Source: UBA1447 sp964627535 (lineage in GTDB: Bacteria > Bacillota > Clostridia > Oscillospirales > Acutalibacteraceae). Taken from it: DNA of 64,000 nucleotides. Every line of letters starts with the position of its first letter. The first letter of the stretch is position 1. Under the pieces are notes generated by a model. That model was given only the letters and a program-made list of their open reading frames with translations. It ran no database searches and was not told the DNA's origin. Of the stretch, positions 23,495-30,601 are shown one piece after another. Made by a program: the position numbers and the translations under genes. The DNA lies in contig CAZVJW010000019.1 in assembly GCA_964627535.1 (NCBI GenBank), positions 3,084-67,083 on the forward strand, read 5' to 3'.

Positions 23495-24051
23495 CTTTGT
23501 TTTAACAGATGGTCAACGAGAATTTTTATGCCCATTCCGATAAGAATAATTCCACCGGCATACTCAGCCTTTGATTCAAATTTTGCCCCGAAAACATGAC
23601 CTATTTTTACACCCAAAAAGGAGAAAATGAATGTAGTTGCGCCGATAATTAAAGCAGCAGAAATGATTTTCACCTTTAAAAACGCGAATGTGACGCCGAT
23701 AGCAAGCGCGTCAATGCTTGTTGCAATCGCCATAGCTGTCATACTCTTTATGCTGAATGACGCATCGGGAACAGGGCATGATTTTCGGGCTTCACTAATC
23801 ATTTTAAAGCCAATTGCAGCAAGCAAAACAAAAGCAATCCAATGATCTATTGAAGTTATATAAACCTTAAACTGCACGCCAAGCAGATAACCGATAACCG
23901 GCATCAAAGCCTGAAAACCTCCAAAAAAGCATCCGGCAATGATTGCATTTTTGTATCTCATCTTCTGCATGGAAAGCCCTTTGCCGATCGAAACCGCAAA
24001 GGCATCCATCGAAAGTCCGACTGCAATAACAAATAAACCCCAAAACCCCAA
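23491..24051 (-). CDS. mntP: Manganese efflux pump MntP
   Basis: This six-helix exporter of Mn(II) is 186 residues, the usual size. The two internal repeats carry the key acidic residues in GLSMDAFAVSIGKGL and ATSIDALAIGVTFAF. A longer in-frame reading to 24186 exists, but those extra codons lie in the terminator and riboswitch. The real start is a TTG at 24051, preceded by GGAGG at seven bases, which gives the family-typical start MGFWGLFVIAVGLSMDAF. Expression is controlled by the upstream yybP-ykoY element. Confidence 0.93.
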   Translation of the reverse strand: MGFWGLFVIAVGLSMDAFAVSIGKGLSMQKMRYKNAIIAGCFFGGFQALMPVIGYLLGVQFKVYITSIDHWIAFVLLAAIGFKMISEARKSCPVPDASFSIKSMTAMAIATSIDALAIGVTFAFLKVKIISAALIIGATTFIFSFLGVKIGHVFGAKFESKAEYAGGIILIGMGIKILVDHLLKQS

Positions 24052-24081
24052 AATAAATCCTCCAATTATTAAAAAAATAAA

Positions 24082-24113
24082 ACTCACAGGCAGTTGAAAA
24101 ACTACCCATGAGT
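24082..24113 (-). terminator. Riboswitch-controlled terminator before mntP
   Basis: On the minus strand ACTCA..GG..AGTT pairs with AACT..CC..TGAGT, followed by TTTTATTTTTTT. It lies between the yybP-ykoY aptamer and the mntP start, so metal binding probably decides whether it forms. Confidence 0.75.
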
Positions 24114-24222
24114 CTTGTTCATTAAGGCAAACCAGGCCGGTTATACTAATTTTAATTAGTATTTGACCATTATGTTGATTTGCCACGCAAACTGTGCTGC
24201 GTAAACTACTCCCTCACGGAAT
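24105..24222 (-). ncRNA. yybP-ykoY manganese riboswitch
   Basis: On the minus strand the element opens GTGAGGGAGTAGT, matching the conserved GGGGAGUAG of the yybP-ykoY motif. It continues through a TACGC...GCGT arm and an AT-rich second arm, and closes with AACCGGCCTGG and TTTGCC. Known elements of this class sense Mn(II) and turn on exporters such as mntP, which is the gene that follows. Confidence 0.8.
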
Positions 24223-24236
24223 ACTGAATTGCTTTT

Positions 24237-24265
24237 ATATTAACACATTGTTTTGTATATTGCAA
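24237..24265 (-). promoter_or_regulatory. Promoter of the mntP riboswitch transcript
   Basis: On the minus strand TTGCAA (24265-24260) and TAATAT (24242-24237) are 17 bases apart. The start point would fall just ahead of the aptamer. Confidence 0.65.
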
Positions 24266-24316
24266 ATAAATCCTATTGATCGTATTTCTTCATTCACATT
24301 CAACGTTCAGCTTAAC

Positions 24317-24345
24317 TTGACAAGACAATAATTTAAATACATAAT
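24317..24345 (+). promoter_or_regulatory. Promoter of the HAD-IIA phosphatase gene
   Basis: TTGACA (24317-24322) and CATAAT (24340-24345) are separated by 17 bases. A weak CTCGGC...GCTGAG hairpin lies in the leader at about 24371-24390. Confidence 0.6.
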
Positions 24346-24410
24346 ATGTGTATTCAATCAGAAATTCAGTCTCGGCTATCGACGCTGAGTTTTAGGAAGA
24401 GAGGAAAATC

Positions 24411-25187
24411 TTGAACAGCCTAAAAGATAAGAAAGCATTTATATGCGATATGGACGGTGTTATATACCACGGAAATAAATTGCTTAGCGGTGTTTTTGAA
24501 TTTGTTAACTGGCTCACAAAAGAAGATAAAAAATTCGTATTTCTTACTAACAGTTCCGAACGCTCACCATATGAGCTTTATCAGAAACTTAAAAGATTGG
24601 GGTTGGAAGTTCCGAAGGAACATTATTATACAAGCGCTTTGGCAACCGCAAGCTTTTTAGCAGGCCAGTGCCCCGGTGGCAGCGCGTATGTTATTGGCGA
24701 AGCGGGTCTCACCAATGCGCTGTATGACGCTGGATTTTCTATGAATGATGTAAATCCTGATTATGTTGTTGTAGGGGAATGCAGATCCTATAACATTGAA
24801 AAAATTGAGCGCGCGGTAAAGCTCGTGCTGAATGGCGCTAAATTAATAGGCACCAATCCTGACCTGACAGGACCAACCGAAAAGGGAATTGTGCCTGCAA
24901 CACGTGCCCTGATTTCTCCGATTGAACTTGCAACCGGCACACAGGCTTATTTTATTGGCAAGCCAAACCCGCTTATGTTAAGGCAAGCAAGAAAAATGAT
25001 GGATTGCAGAAGTGAAGAAACGGTTATAATCGGGGACAGGATGGATACAGATATTGTGGCAGGTATTGAATCGGGGATAGAAACCGTCTTGGTTTTAAGT
25101 GGTGTAACAACCGAAGAATCTATGGATAAATTTCCGTATATTCCGACATTTGTTTTTAATGGTGTCGGTGATATTATGAGCAATTAA
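24411..25187 (+). CDS. HAD-IIA family phosphatase, NagD-like
   Basis: This is a 258-residue haloacid-dehalogenase-type hydrolase with a C2 cap. Catalytic motif I is CDMDGVIYHGN with the DxD pair; motif II is FLTNSS; the lysine lies in GKPNPLML; motif IV is IIGDRMDTDI. NagD, p-nitrophenylphosphatase and related enzymes act on sugar or nucleotide phosphates. The TTG start is supported by GAGAGGA at six bases. It is monocistronic and ends in a strong hairpin shared with the converging SPFH gene. Confidence 0.93.
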   Translation: MNSLKDKKAFICDMDGVIYHGNKLLSGVFEFVNWLTKEDKKFVFLTNSSERSPYELYQKLKRLGLEVPKEHYYTSALATASFLAGQCPGGSAYVIGEAGLTNALYDAGFSMNDVNPDYVVVGECRSYNIEKIERAVKLVLNGAKLIGTNPDLTGPTEKGIVPATRALISPIELATGTQAYFIGKPNPLMLRQARKMMDCRSEETVIIGDRMDTDIVAGIESGIETVLVLSGVTTEESMDKFPYIPTFVFNGVGDIMSN

Positions 25188-25221
25188 TTAAAAAGGGATT
25201 GAAAGATTCATTGCTATGAAA

Positions 25222-25249
25222 AATGCCCGCAGTATCATCTGCGGGCATT
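25222..25249. terminator. Bidirectional terminator between HAD and SPFH genes
   Basis: AATGCCCGCAG and CTGCGGGCATT form a perfect 11-bp stem with a six-base loop. A run of T follows on the minus strand, and a run of A follows on the plus strand. Confidence 0.8.
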
Positions 25250-25262
25250 AAAATTAATATAA

Positions 25263-26198
25263 TTATTCTTTGACAGTCAGTATTTCCTTCATGCTTGCCG
25301 CAAGTCCTGCGATTGATTGAATTTCGCTTGGAATGATAATTTTGGTTGCCTGTCCGTTTGCCGCACTTGCAAATGCTTCAAGGCTTTTTATGGTCAGGAA
25401 TCCTTCTCCCGGATTAGCCTTATTGATAAGTTCAATGGCTTCCGCGTTAGCCTTTTGAATGGATAGTATGGCTTCTGCTTCACCTTCCGCTTCACGGATT
25501 CTTTTCTCTTTTTCAGCTTCAGCTTGAAGGATTGCAGCTTGCTTTGCGCCTTCGGCATAAAGGATTTGACTGCCTTTTTCACCTTCAGCAACCAAAATTT
25601 TACTTGCCTTTTCGCCTTCGGAGCGAAGAATAATTTCACGCCGCATCCGCTCTGCTTTCATTTGCTTTTCCATTGCGTCTTGAATTTCTGCCGGCGGCAT
25701 AATATTCTTAAGTTCAACTCGGTTAACCTTAATGCCCCAAGGATCAGTCGCCTCATCAAGTATAACTCTTATCTTTGCATTGATAGTGTCGCGCGAGGTT
25801 AAAGTGTTGTCAAGCTCCATTTCACCGATTATGTTACGAAGAGTTGTTGCGCTAAGGTTTTCAATAGCTGAAAGGGGACGCTCGACTCCGTAAGTATAAA
25901 GCTTCGGGTCGGTAATTTGAAAAAAGATGATTGAGTCGATTTGCATGGTGACATTGTCTCCGGTAATGACAGGTTGAGGGGGAAAGTCAACGACCTGCTC
26001 TTTTAAAGAAACAATCTTTGAAATTTTTTCTAACAGCGGAATTTTCACATGAATACCTGTTTGCCATGTTGCGCTGTAAGCGCCTAAACGTTCAATGACA
26101 TAAGCTTTTGACTGGGGGACGATTTTAACATTTGCAACAATAACTAATAGAATAAAAACTGCCAATCCGATTAAAACCCAAATAACCACCGGTTCCAT
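25263..26198 (-). CDS. SPFH/Band 7 membrane protein (paraslipin, QmcA-like)
   Basis: This 311-residue membrane scaffold protein has one N-terminal hydrophobic anchor (VIWVLIGLAVFILLVIV). A stomatin-like SPFH domain follows at about 25-200, including QSKAYVIERLGAY, GDNVTMQIDSIIFFQI and MELDNTLTSRDTIN. A charged coiled-coil rich in EGE/AEGEK repeats runs from about 195 to 260. It is the second gene of an NfeD-SPFH operon, a pairing found throughout bacteria. Its likely role is in membrane microdomains and stress tolerance of the envelope. The ribosome site GGAGG is clear. Confidence 0.93.
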   Translation of the reverse strand: MEPVVIWVLIGLAVFILLVIVANVKIVPQSKAYVIERLGAYSATWQTGIHVKIPLLEKISKIVSLKEQVVDFPPQPVITGDNVTMQIDSIIFFQITDPKLYTYGVERPLSAIENLSATTLRNIIGEMELDNTLTSRDTINAKIRVILDEATDPWGIKVNRVELKNIMPPAEIQDAMEKQMKAERMRREIILRSEGEKASKILVAEGEKGSQILYAEGAKQAAILQAEAEKEKRIREAEGEAEAILSIQKANAEAIELINKANPGEGFLTIKSLEAFASAANGQATKIIIPSEIQSIAGLAASMKEILTVKE

Positions 26199-26243
26199 TT
26201 TTCTACCTCCTGTTTATATTTTATATTTTTTCGAAAGAGGACG

Positions 26244-26669
26244 CTACAATACCTTTTCAACCAGAAGCTTTACGCCTTCAATCTTCCGTATAATAACCCT
26301 TGAATCCTTTTCAATATGCTCGCCGTTTAGTGAACGGGCTGTCCAAGTCGTACCTTTCACATTTACAGAACCTTTGCCTGCCGTATTGTCTATATCCTCA
26401 AGGACTATTGCTTGTTCGCCTATGTTGCGGTCGGCATTTGTGGGTTGTATCTTTTTCTTAGTAAACTTTTTAACAAGCGGACGCGTTGCAAGCAGGCTTA
26501 TAAAAGAAAGCGCAATAAAAATTACCCATTGCAACCAGTCCTGTGCATCGAATAAATTGGCTAAAAGAGCTCCAAAAGCTCCGAATGCAAACCATATAGT
26601 AACAAGCTGGGTTGTTGCTGCTTCAACAATAATCAGAATCACCAAAGCGGAAATCCAAAAATAGAGCAT
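26244..26669 (-). CDS. NfeD-family protein
   Basis: This is a 141-residue short NfeD. About three membrane helices in the first 65 residues are followed by a C-terminal OB-fold beta-barrel (IGEQAIVLEDID, GKGSVNVKGTTWTARS). This truncated form lacks the N-terminal serine-protease domain of long NfeD. It is encoded directly before the SPFH protein, and the two are expected to bind each other. GGAGG precedes the start. Confidence 0.92.
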   Translation of the reverse strand: MLYFWISALVILIIVEAATTQLVTIWFAFGAFGALLANLFDAQDWLQWVIFIALSFISLLATRPLVKKFTKKKIQPTNADRNIGEQAIVLEDIDNTAGKGSVNVKGTTWTARSLNGEHIEKDSRVIIRKIEGVKLLVEKVL

Positions 26670-26695
26670 TTTACACCTCCGTGTTTATTTTAATT

Positions 26696-26724
26696 ATAAT
26701 ATCATAATTTATTAACGTTTACAA
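26696..26724 (-). promoter_or_regulatory. Promoter of the nfeD-SPFH operon
   Basis: On the minus strand TTGTAA (26724-26719) and TATTAT (26701-26696) are 17 bases apart, with TGA before the -10 box. Confidence 0.6.
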
Positions 26725-26763
26725 TAGAATACGGAAAAAAGTAACGGCATTTGATTATGTAAA

Positions 26764-26864
26764 ACTAATCCTTCTTTAAATCATAGCTATAAATTCGGCA
26801 CACAAACCCATTTGTCAAAGGTTTTTGCTTGATTTCATAGAGGTTTAATAATCGGGATTAGTAT
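26764..26864 (+). repeat. MITE-like dispersed repeat, copy 2
   Basis: This stretch matches the copy at 3137-3238 closely over its whole length: CATTTGTCAAAGGTTTT, GCTTGATTTCATAGAGG and ATCGGGATTAGTAT are nearly the same. Small indels and about a dozen substitutions separate them. It carries the same inverted ends, slightly eroded on the left (ACTAATCC). The gap 26670-27016 contains this repeat, the nfeD promoter at its left and a GDPD promoter at its right, and nothing else visible. Confidence 0.8.
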
Positions 26865-26896
26865 AATATGATGTATTTCGATGTTATCGTGAATTC

Positions 26897-26925
26897 TTGA
26901 CATGTCTTGTCTGTTTTGTTAAACT
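26897..26925 (+). promoter_or_regulatory. Promoter of the GDPD-like gene
   Basis: TTGACA (26897-26902) and TAAACT (26920-26925) with 17-base spacing, 33 bases downstream of the repeat. Confidence 0.6.
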
Positions 26926-27016
26926 GTAACAAGAAAATGCAGTAAAAAACATGAACAGAAATATGTTGTTTGATTTTAATTAATGTTCATCATCATAAAG
27001 GATGTGAAATTGACAT

Positions 27017-27706
27017 ATGTTTTCGATTGATTCGAAAATTATTAAAATACGGGAAGGGTTTACCATTACAGCTCATGCAGGGGCGATGTCTCTTCCGGAC
27101 AATTCAATTTTAGCGCTTAAGCAGGCGATTATTGCCGGAGTGGATGTTGTTGAAATGGATGTAACACTACGCCCGGACGGCACACCTGTTATTATTCACA
27201 GCGAAACACCAAAACAGAATGAAGGGGTTTTACTTGATGAAGCTTTTTCTGCCGTTGCGGAAAGTGAAAAAATTAAAATAAATTTAGATCTTAAACATTT
27301 CAAAAATATTAATGAAGTGCAAAAACTTGCAGTTAAGCACGGTTTAAATGAAAGAGTGTTTTTTACAGGCGTTGAAGAAAATGTTGTTGATACAGTTAAA
27401 TCGCAATGCCCGTTAATACCTTCTTACTTGAATGAATCAATAGATAAGGTGTTAAAAAACAGCACCGAATATTCGCAATCCCTGGCAGATAAAATATTAG
27501 TGCTTGGTTGTATCGGTCTTAATTGTTCATATAAAAGTATAAGTAAAAGAATGGTTGAAGCTATGCATAATAACGGTTTACTTGTATCCGTATGGACAGT
27601 TAACAATAAAAGAGATATAGAAAAAATGCTTTCGCTCTCTGTTGATAATATTACTACAAGAAAACCTCTTAAAATTAAACAACTCATTTCAACCCGTATA
27701 GACTAA
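27017..27706 (+). CDS. Glycerophosphodiester phosphodiesterase-like protein
   Basis: This is a 229-residue TIM-barrel protein of the GDPD family, which hydrolyses glycerophosphodiesters to glycerol-3-phosphate. The family frame is clear: TAHAGAMSLPDNSILALKQAI, VDVVEMDVTLRPDGTPVIIHSE, and the closing VSVWTVNNKRDIEKML. Two canonical residues are changed: the HRG motif reads HAG and the HD motif reads HS. The two histidines and the E-x-D metal pair remain. HTG-type variants occur in other Firmicutes, so activity may be kept on a different substrate. There is no signal peptide. Confidence 0.85.
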   Translation: MFSIDSKIIKIREGFTITAHAGAMSLPDNSILALKQAIIAGVDVVEMDVTLRPDGTPVIIHSETPKQNEGVLLDEAFSAVAESEKIKINLDLKHFKNINEVQKLAVKHGLNERVFFTGVEENVVDTVKSQCPLIPSYLNESIDKVLKNSTEYSQSLADKILVLGCIGLNCSYKSISKRMVEAMHNNGLLVSVWTVNNKRDIEKMLSLSVDNITTRKPLKIKQLISTRID

Positions 27707-27719
27707 AATTTGAATGAAT

Positions 27720-27753
27720 ATGAAGCGGATGATAATTCAATCATCCGCTTCAT
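27720..27753 (+). terminator. Hairpin after the GDPD-like gene
   Basis: ATGAAGCGGATGAT and ATCATCCGCTTCAT form a perfect 14-bp stem with a six-base loop. No U tract follows. Confidence 0.6.
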
Positions 27754-27868
27754 AGTTATGAGCAGCATTAATTATAGCAATATATGTCTTTATTTTTTAA
27801 TAAAATTAATGTATAATTAATAAAGCATTTGCGTTTAAATTTTTTAATTATTGAGGGGGATGTTAATA

Positions 27869-29599
27869 ATGGGCGTAAAAACTTTCAAAGTGATTGTGGC
27901 TTCTGCGTTGATGGCCGGTGCTGCTGCAGTAGGTTTGTCAATCAAAAATAAAAAAATTGACCCTCTGAGTCTTGTGAAAAAATCATTGAGGTCAACAAGG
28001 TTAACATTGCCTGTGGAGGAAAATTATGCCGGCGGGGTTGCTATAACACCCCCGATGGGATGGTCAAGCTGGAATACATTCAGTAACAGTATTGATGAAA
28101 ATTTAATTCTTGAAACAGCAGATGCAATGAAGGCTTGCGGACTTGTTGACGCCGGATATATATTCCTTAATATTGATGACTGCTGGCAATCCTCAATAAG
28201 AGATGATAACAATAGACTACAGGGAGATTTTGTGCATTTCAGCCGGGGTATCGGAAAATTGGTTGAACAAGTTAATACGCTTGGAATGAAATTGGGAATT
28301 TATACTTCAAACGGTACGTTAACCTGTGAGGATCTCCCTGCAAGTCTCGGATTTGAAACTATTGATGCGGAAACCTTTGCTGAATGGGGAATTGAATACT
28401 TCAAGTACGATTTTTGTCATAATATTCCAATTCCGATGCGCGCGCCTTATATTGAAAAAATAACAGTCAGTAAAAGCGGAACAGATCATGAGATCGTACG
28501 TTATGCACAAGAGGCGGTGCTGGCCGGAGAAGCTCGTATTGTGAAGGATGAAAAATTGAATTCAGGTGAATACATTGCCGGGCTTTCCGCAAGCGGAGGA
28601 ACAGCCGAATTCAATGATATAGAAGTGGAACAAAACGGTGAGTTCATTCTGACGCTCTGTATCAGAAAAAAGAGCAACAGCAGCAAGTATTGTGAAATTA
28701 TTGTTAACGGCAAAGATAAATATTCTTCAACCATCCCGCCGACAAGAACATTCAGCTCGCAAGGAAGACACCAAATTAAAATCAATCTGACTGCCGGGAT
28801 AAACACAATAAAAATATTTAACCCTGTCGCATCAAGACAGGACAGCGCCGCCATTCAATATTCAAACATGGGACAAGAACTGATAAAGGCAACCAAAGCA
28901 TATGCTCAAAAGACGGGTAACCCGGAAAAGCCGATAATATATTCAATTTGCGAATGGGGACTTAATTTCCCGTGGAAATGGGGCCGTCATGCCGGTAACC
29001 TTTGGCGCACAACTCCTGATATCAAACCTTATTGGGCTTCGGTTTTAGGGATTTATGAAATCAATGTTTTACTCTATAAACATGCCGGGCCGGGAGGCTG
29101 GAACGATCCTGACATGCTTGAAGTCGGAAACGGTAACCTTACAGCAGATGAGAATATGGCTCATTTCACATTATGGTGTATGATGGCAGCTCCTTTGATT
29201 TTAGGAAATGATGTTAGAAAATTCATCAAAGAAGACGGAACGGTAGATCATAATAACGAAACATTAAAAATTGTTTCAAACATTGATATGATAAGCATTG
29301 ATCAGGATGTGCTGGGCGTTCAATGCCGCAGATTAAAAACAAACGGATTTCATGACACACTTCTAAAACCACTTAACGATAATGAGTTGGCAATATGTTT
29401 TTTCAATAAGAGCGGTGAGGAAAAAGTATTTGAGCAAAACATTCAGGAACTTGTGTGCCAAATGTATGTTGATTTGCCGTTTGCAGAAAAGTATGAAGTT
29501 TTTGATCTTTGGGAGAAGACCGTTGAGACGGTGCAAAACACCATTTATGCATATGTTCCAAGACATGGCGTTAAAGCTTTTCGAATTAAAGCTGTATAA
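27869..29599 (+). CDS. GH27 alpha-galactosidase with inserted binding-module-like domain
   Basis: This protein removes terminal alpha-galactose from oligosaccharides. It is 576 residues, with an N-terminal hydrophobic anchor or signal (FKVIVASALMAGAAAVGL) and no lipobox. The barrel begins TPPMGWSSWNTF, includes NIDDCWQ, and carries the nucleophile Asp181 in FKYDFC. The acid/base is Asp384 in LWRTTPDI. Between them, about residues 190-340, an extra beta-rich stretch (GLSASGGTAEFNDIEVE...IKINLTAGINTIKIF) resembles a CBM35-like carbohydrate-binding module inserted into the barrel. Plain GH27 enzymes are about 150 residues shorter there. The C-terminal beta domain is normal. The ATG at 27869 has GAGGGGG upstream; an earlier TTG is rejected. 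Confidence 0.92.
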   Translation: MGVKTFKVIVASALMAGAAAVGLSIKNKKIDPLSLVKKSLRSTRLTLPVEENYAGGVAITPPMGWSSWNTFSNSIDENLILETADAMKACGLVDAGYIFLNIDDCWQSSIRDDNNRLQGDFVHFSRGIGKLVEQVNTLGMKLGIYTSNGTLTCEDLPASLGFETIDAETFAEWGIEYFKYDFCHNIPIPMRAPYIEKITVSKSGTDHEIVRYAQEAVLAGEARIVKDEKLNSGEYIAGLSASGGTAEFNDIEVEQNGEFILTLCIRKKSNSSKYCEIIVNGKDKYSSTIPPTRTFSSQGRHQIKINLTAGINTIKIFNPVASRQDSAAIQYSNMGQELIKATKAYAQKTGNPEKPIIYSICEWGLNFPWKWGRHAGNLWRTTPDIKPYWASVLGIYEINVLLYKHAGPGGWNDPDMLEVGNGNLTADENMAHFTLWCMMAAPLILGNDVRKFIKEDGTVDHNNETLKIVSNIDMISIDQDVLGVQCRRLKTNGFHDTLLKPLNDNELAICFFNKSGEEKVFEQNIQELVCQMYVDLPFAEKYEVFDLWEKTVETVQNTIYAYVPRHGVKAFRIKAV

Positions 29600-29658
29600 T
29601 AATATAGTTTGAATTATATAAATTATTGCCTTGGCAAATAATAGTAAGGGAAGTTATA

Positions 29659-30528
29659 ATGAAATACATTGTAATGGACTTGGAGTGGAACAACACATAC
29701 GGAAGAAAGATTAATGGCTTTATAAATGAAGTGATTGAAATCGGTGCCGTAAAACTGGATGAAAATCTTAATGTTGTTGATACATTTTCTCATTTAATCA
29801 GGTCGCAAATAGGAAAAAAACTTCGTGGCAGCGTAAAAAGGTTAACCAACATTACAAATGAAGATATAGATGGAGGAATACCGTTTGCGCAGGCTTTCAC
29901 GGAGTTTCACCATTGGATAGGACCTGATGAAAGTGTTGTTTTAACATGGGGTGATGGAGATATAAGAGTGCTTATTGATAATTATCGTTACTTAAGCGGT
30001 ATTGGCAGAATTCCTTTCTTGTCAAATTATGCTGACCTTCAAAGACTTTTTCAGAATGTATATAAGACTCCTGCTTCAAAACAAATTGGTTTGGCTGCAG
30101 CTGCTCAGTTGCTTGATATAAAAGATGAGGATTATGCTTCGCACCGTGCGCTTGATGACAGCCTGCTGAGTGCCGAATGTTTTAAGAGATGCTATAATTT
30201 TGATCATCTTGAAAAAATATCAAAAATATGTGACGATTCCTTCTATGAACGATTATCATTTAAATCATATGCAATAACAAATATTAACAATCCTTTAGTT
30301 GATAAAAATAAGTTAAACTATTCCTGTGAATATTGCAAAAAAGATGCAGAACAAAAAACAGAATGGAAAAATTCAAATCAATATTTCCGGGCAGTTTTTT
30401 ACTGTTCGGATTGCGGTAAAACATTTAAGGTTGGAGTTAGGTTTAAAAGATTCTATGATAAGCTGGATGTGCGAAAAATTACGTCTATTGTTGAGGTTAG
30501 TGATAACAATTCGGATGATAACCTCTAA
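29659..30528 (+). CDS. DEDDh 3'-5' exonuclease with zinc ribbon
   Basis: This is a 289-residue protein. The N-terminal RNase-T/DnaQ-like exonuclease domain has motif I YIVMDLEWN, motif II around LTWGDGD and motif III HRALDDSLLSAE, which gives the four acidic residues and the histidine. After about residue 215 comes a two-CxxC zinc ribbon (CEYCKKD and FYCSDCGK). KapD-type sporulation nucleases share the first domain. The start at 29659 has AAGGG upstream. It may trim structured RNA or DNA; the substrate is unknown. Confidence 0.88.
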   Translation: MKYIVMDLEWNNTYGRKINGFINEVIEIGAVKLDENLNVVDTFSHLIRSQIGKKLRGSVKRLTNITNEDIDGGIPFAQAFTEFHHWIGPDESVVLTWGDGDIRVLIDNYRYLSGIGRIPFLSNYADLQRLFQNVYKTPASKQIGLAAAAQLLDIKDEDYASHRALDDSLLSAECFKRCYNFDHLEKISKICDDSFYERLSFKSYAITNINNPLVDKNKLNYSCEYCKKDAEQKTEWKNSNQYFRAVFYCSDCGKTFKVGVRFKRFYDKLDVRKITSIVEVSDNNSDDNL

Positions 30529-30601
30529 TAAGAATAAACAAAATTGAATTAATTGTAAACTATTTATTTAAATTTTTAAAAGGTTTAGCGGAGGAATTTT
30601 G

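Noticed and set aside
24052..24186. N-terminal extension of MntP by 45 codons
   Set aside because: These codons lie over the terminator and the riboswitch; the TTG at 24051 with GGAGG matches the family start.
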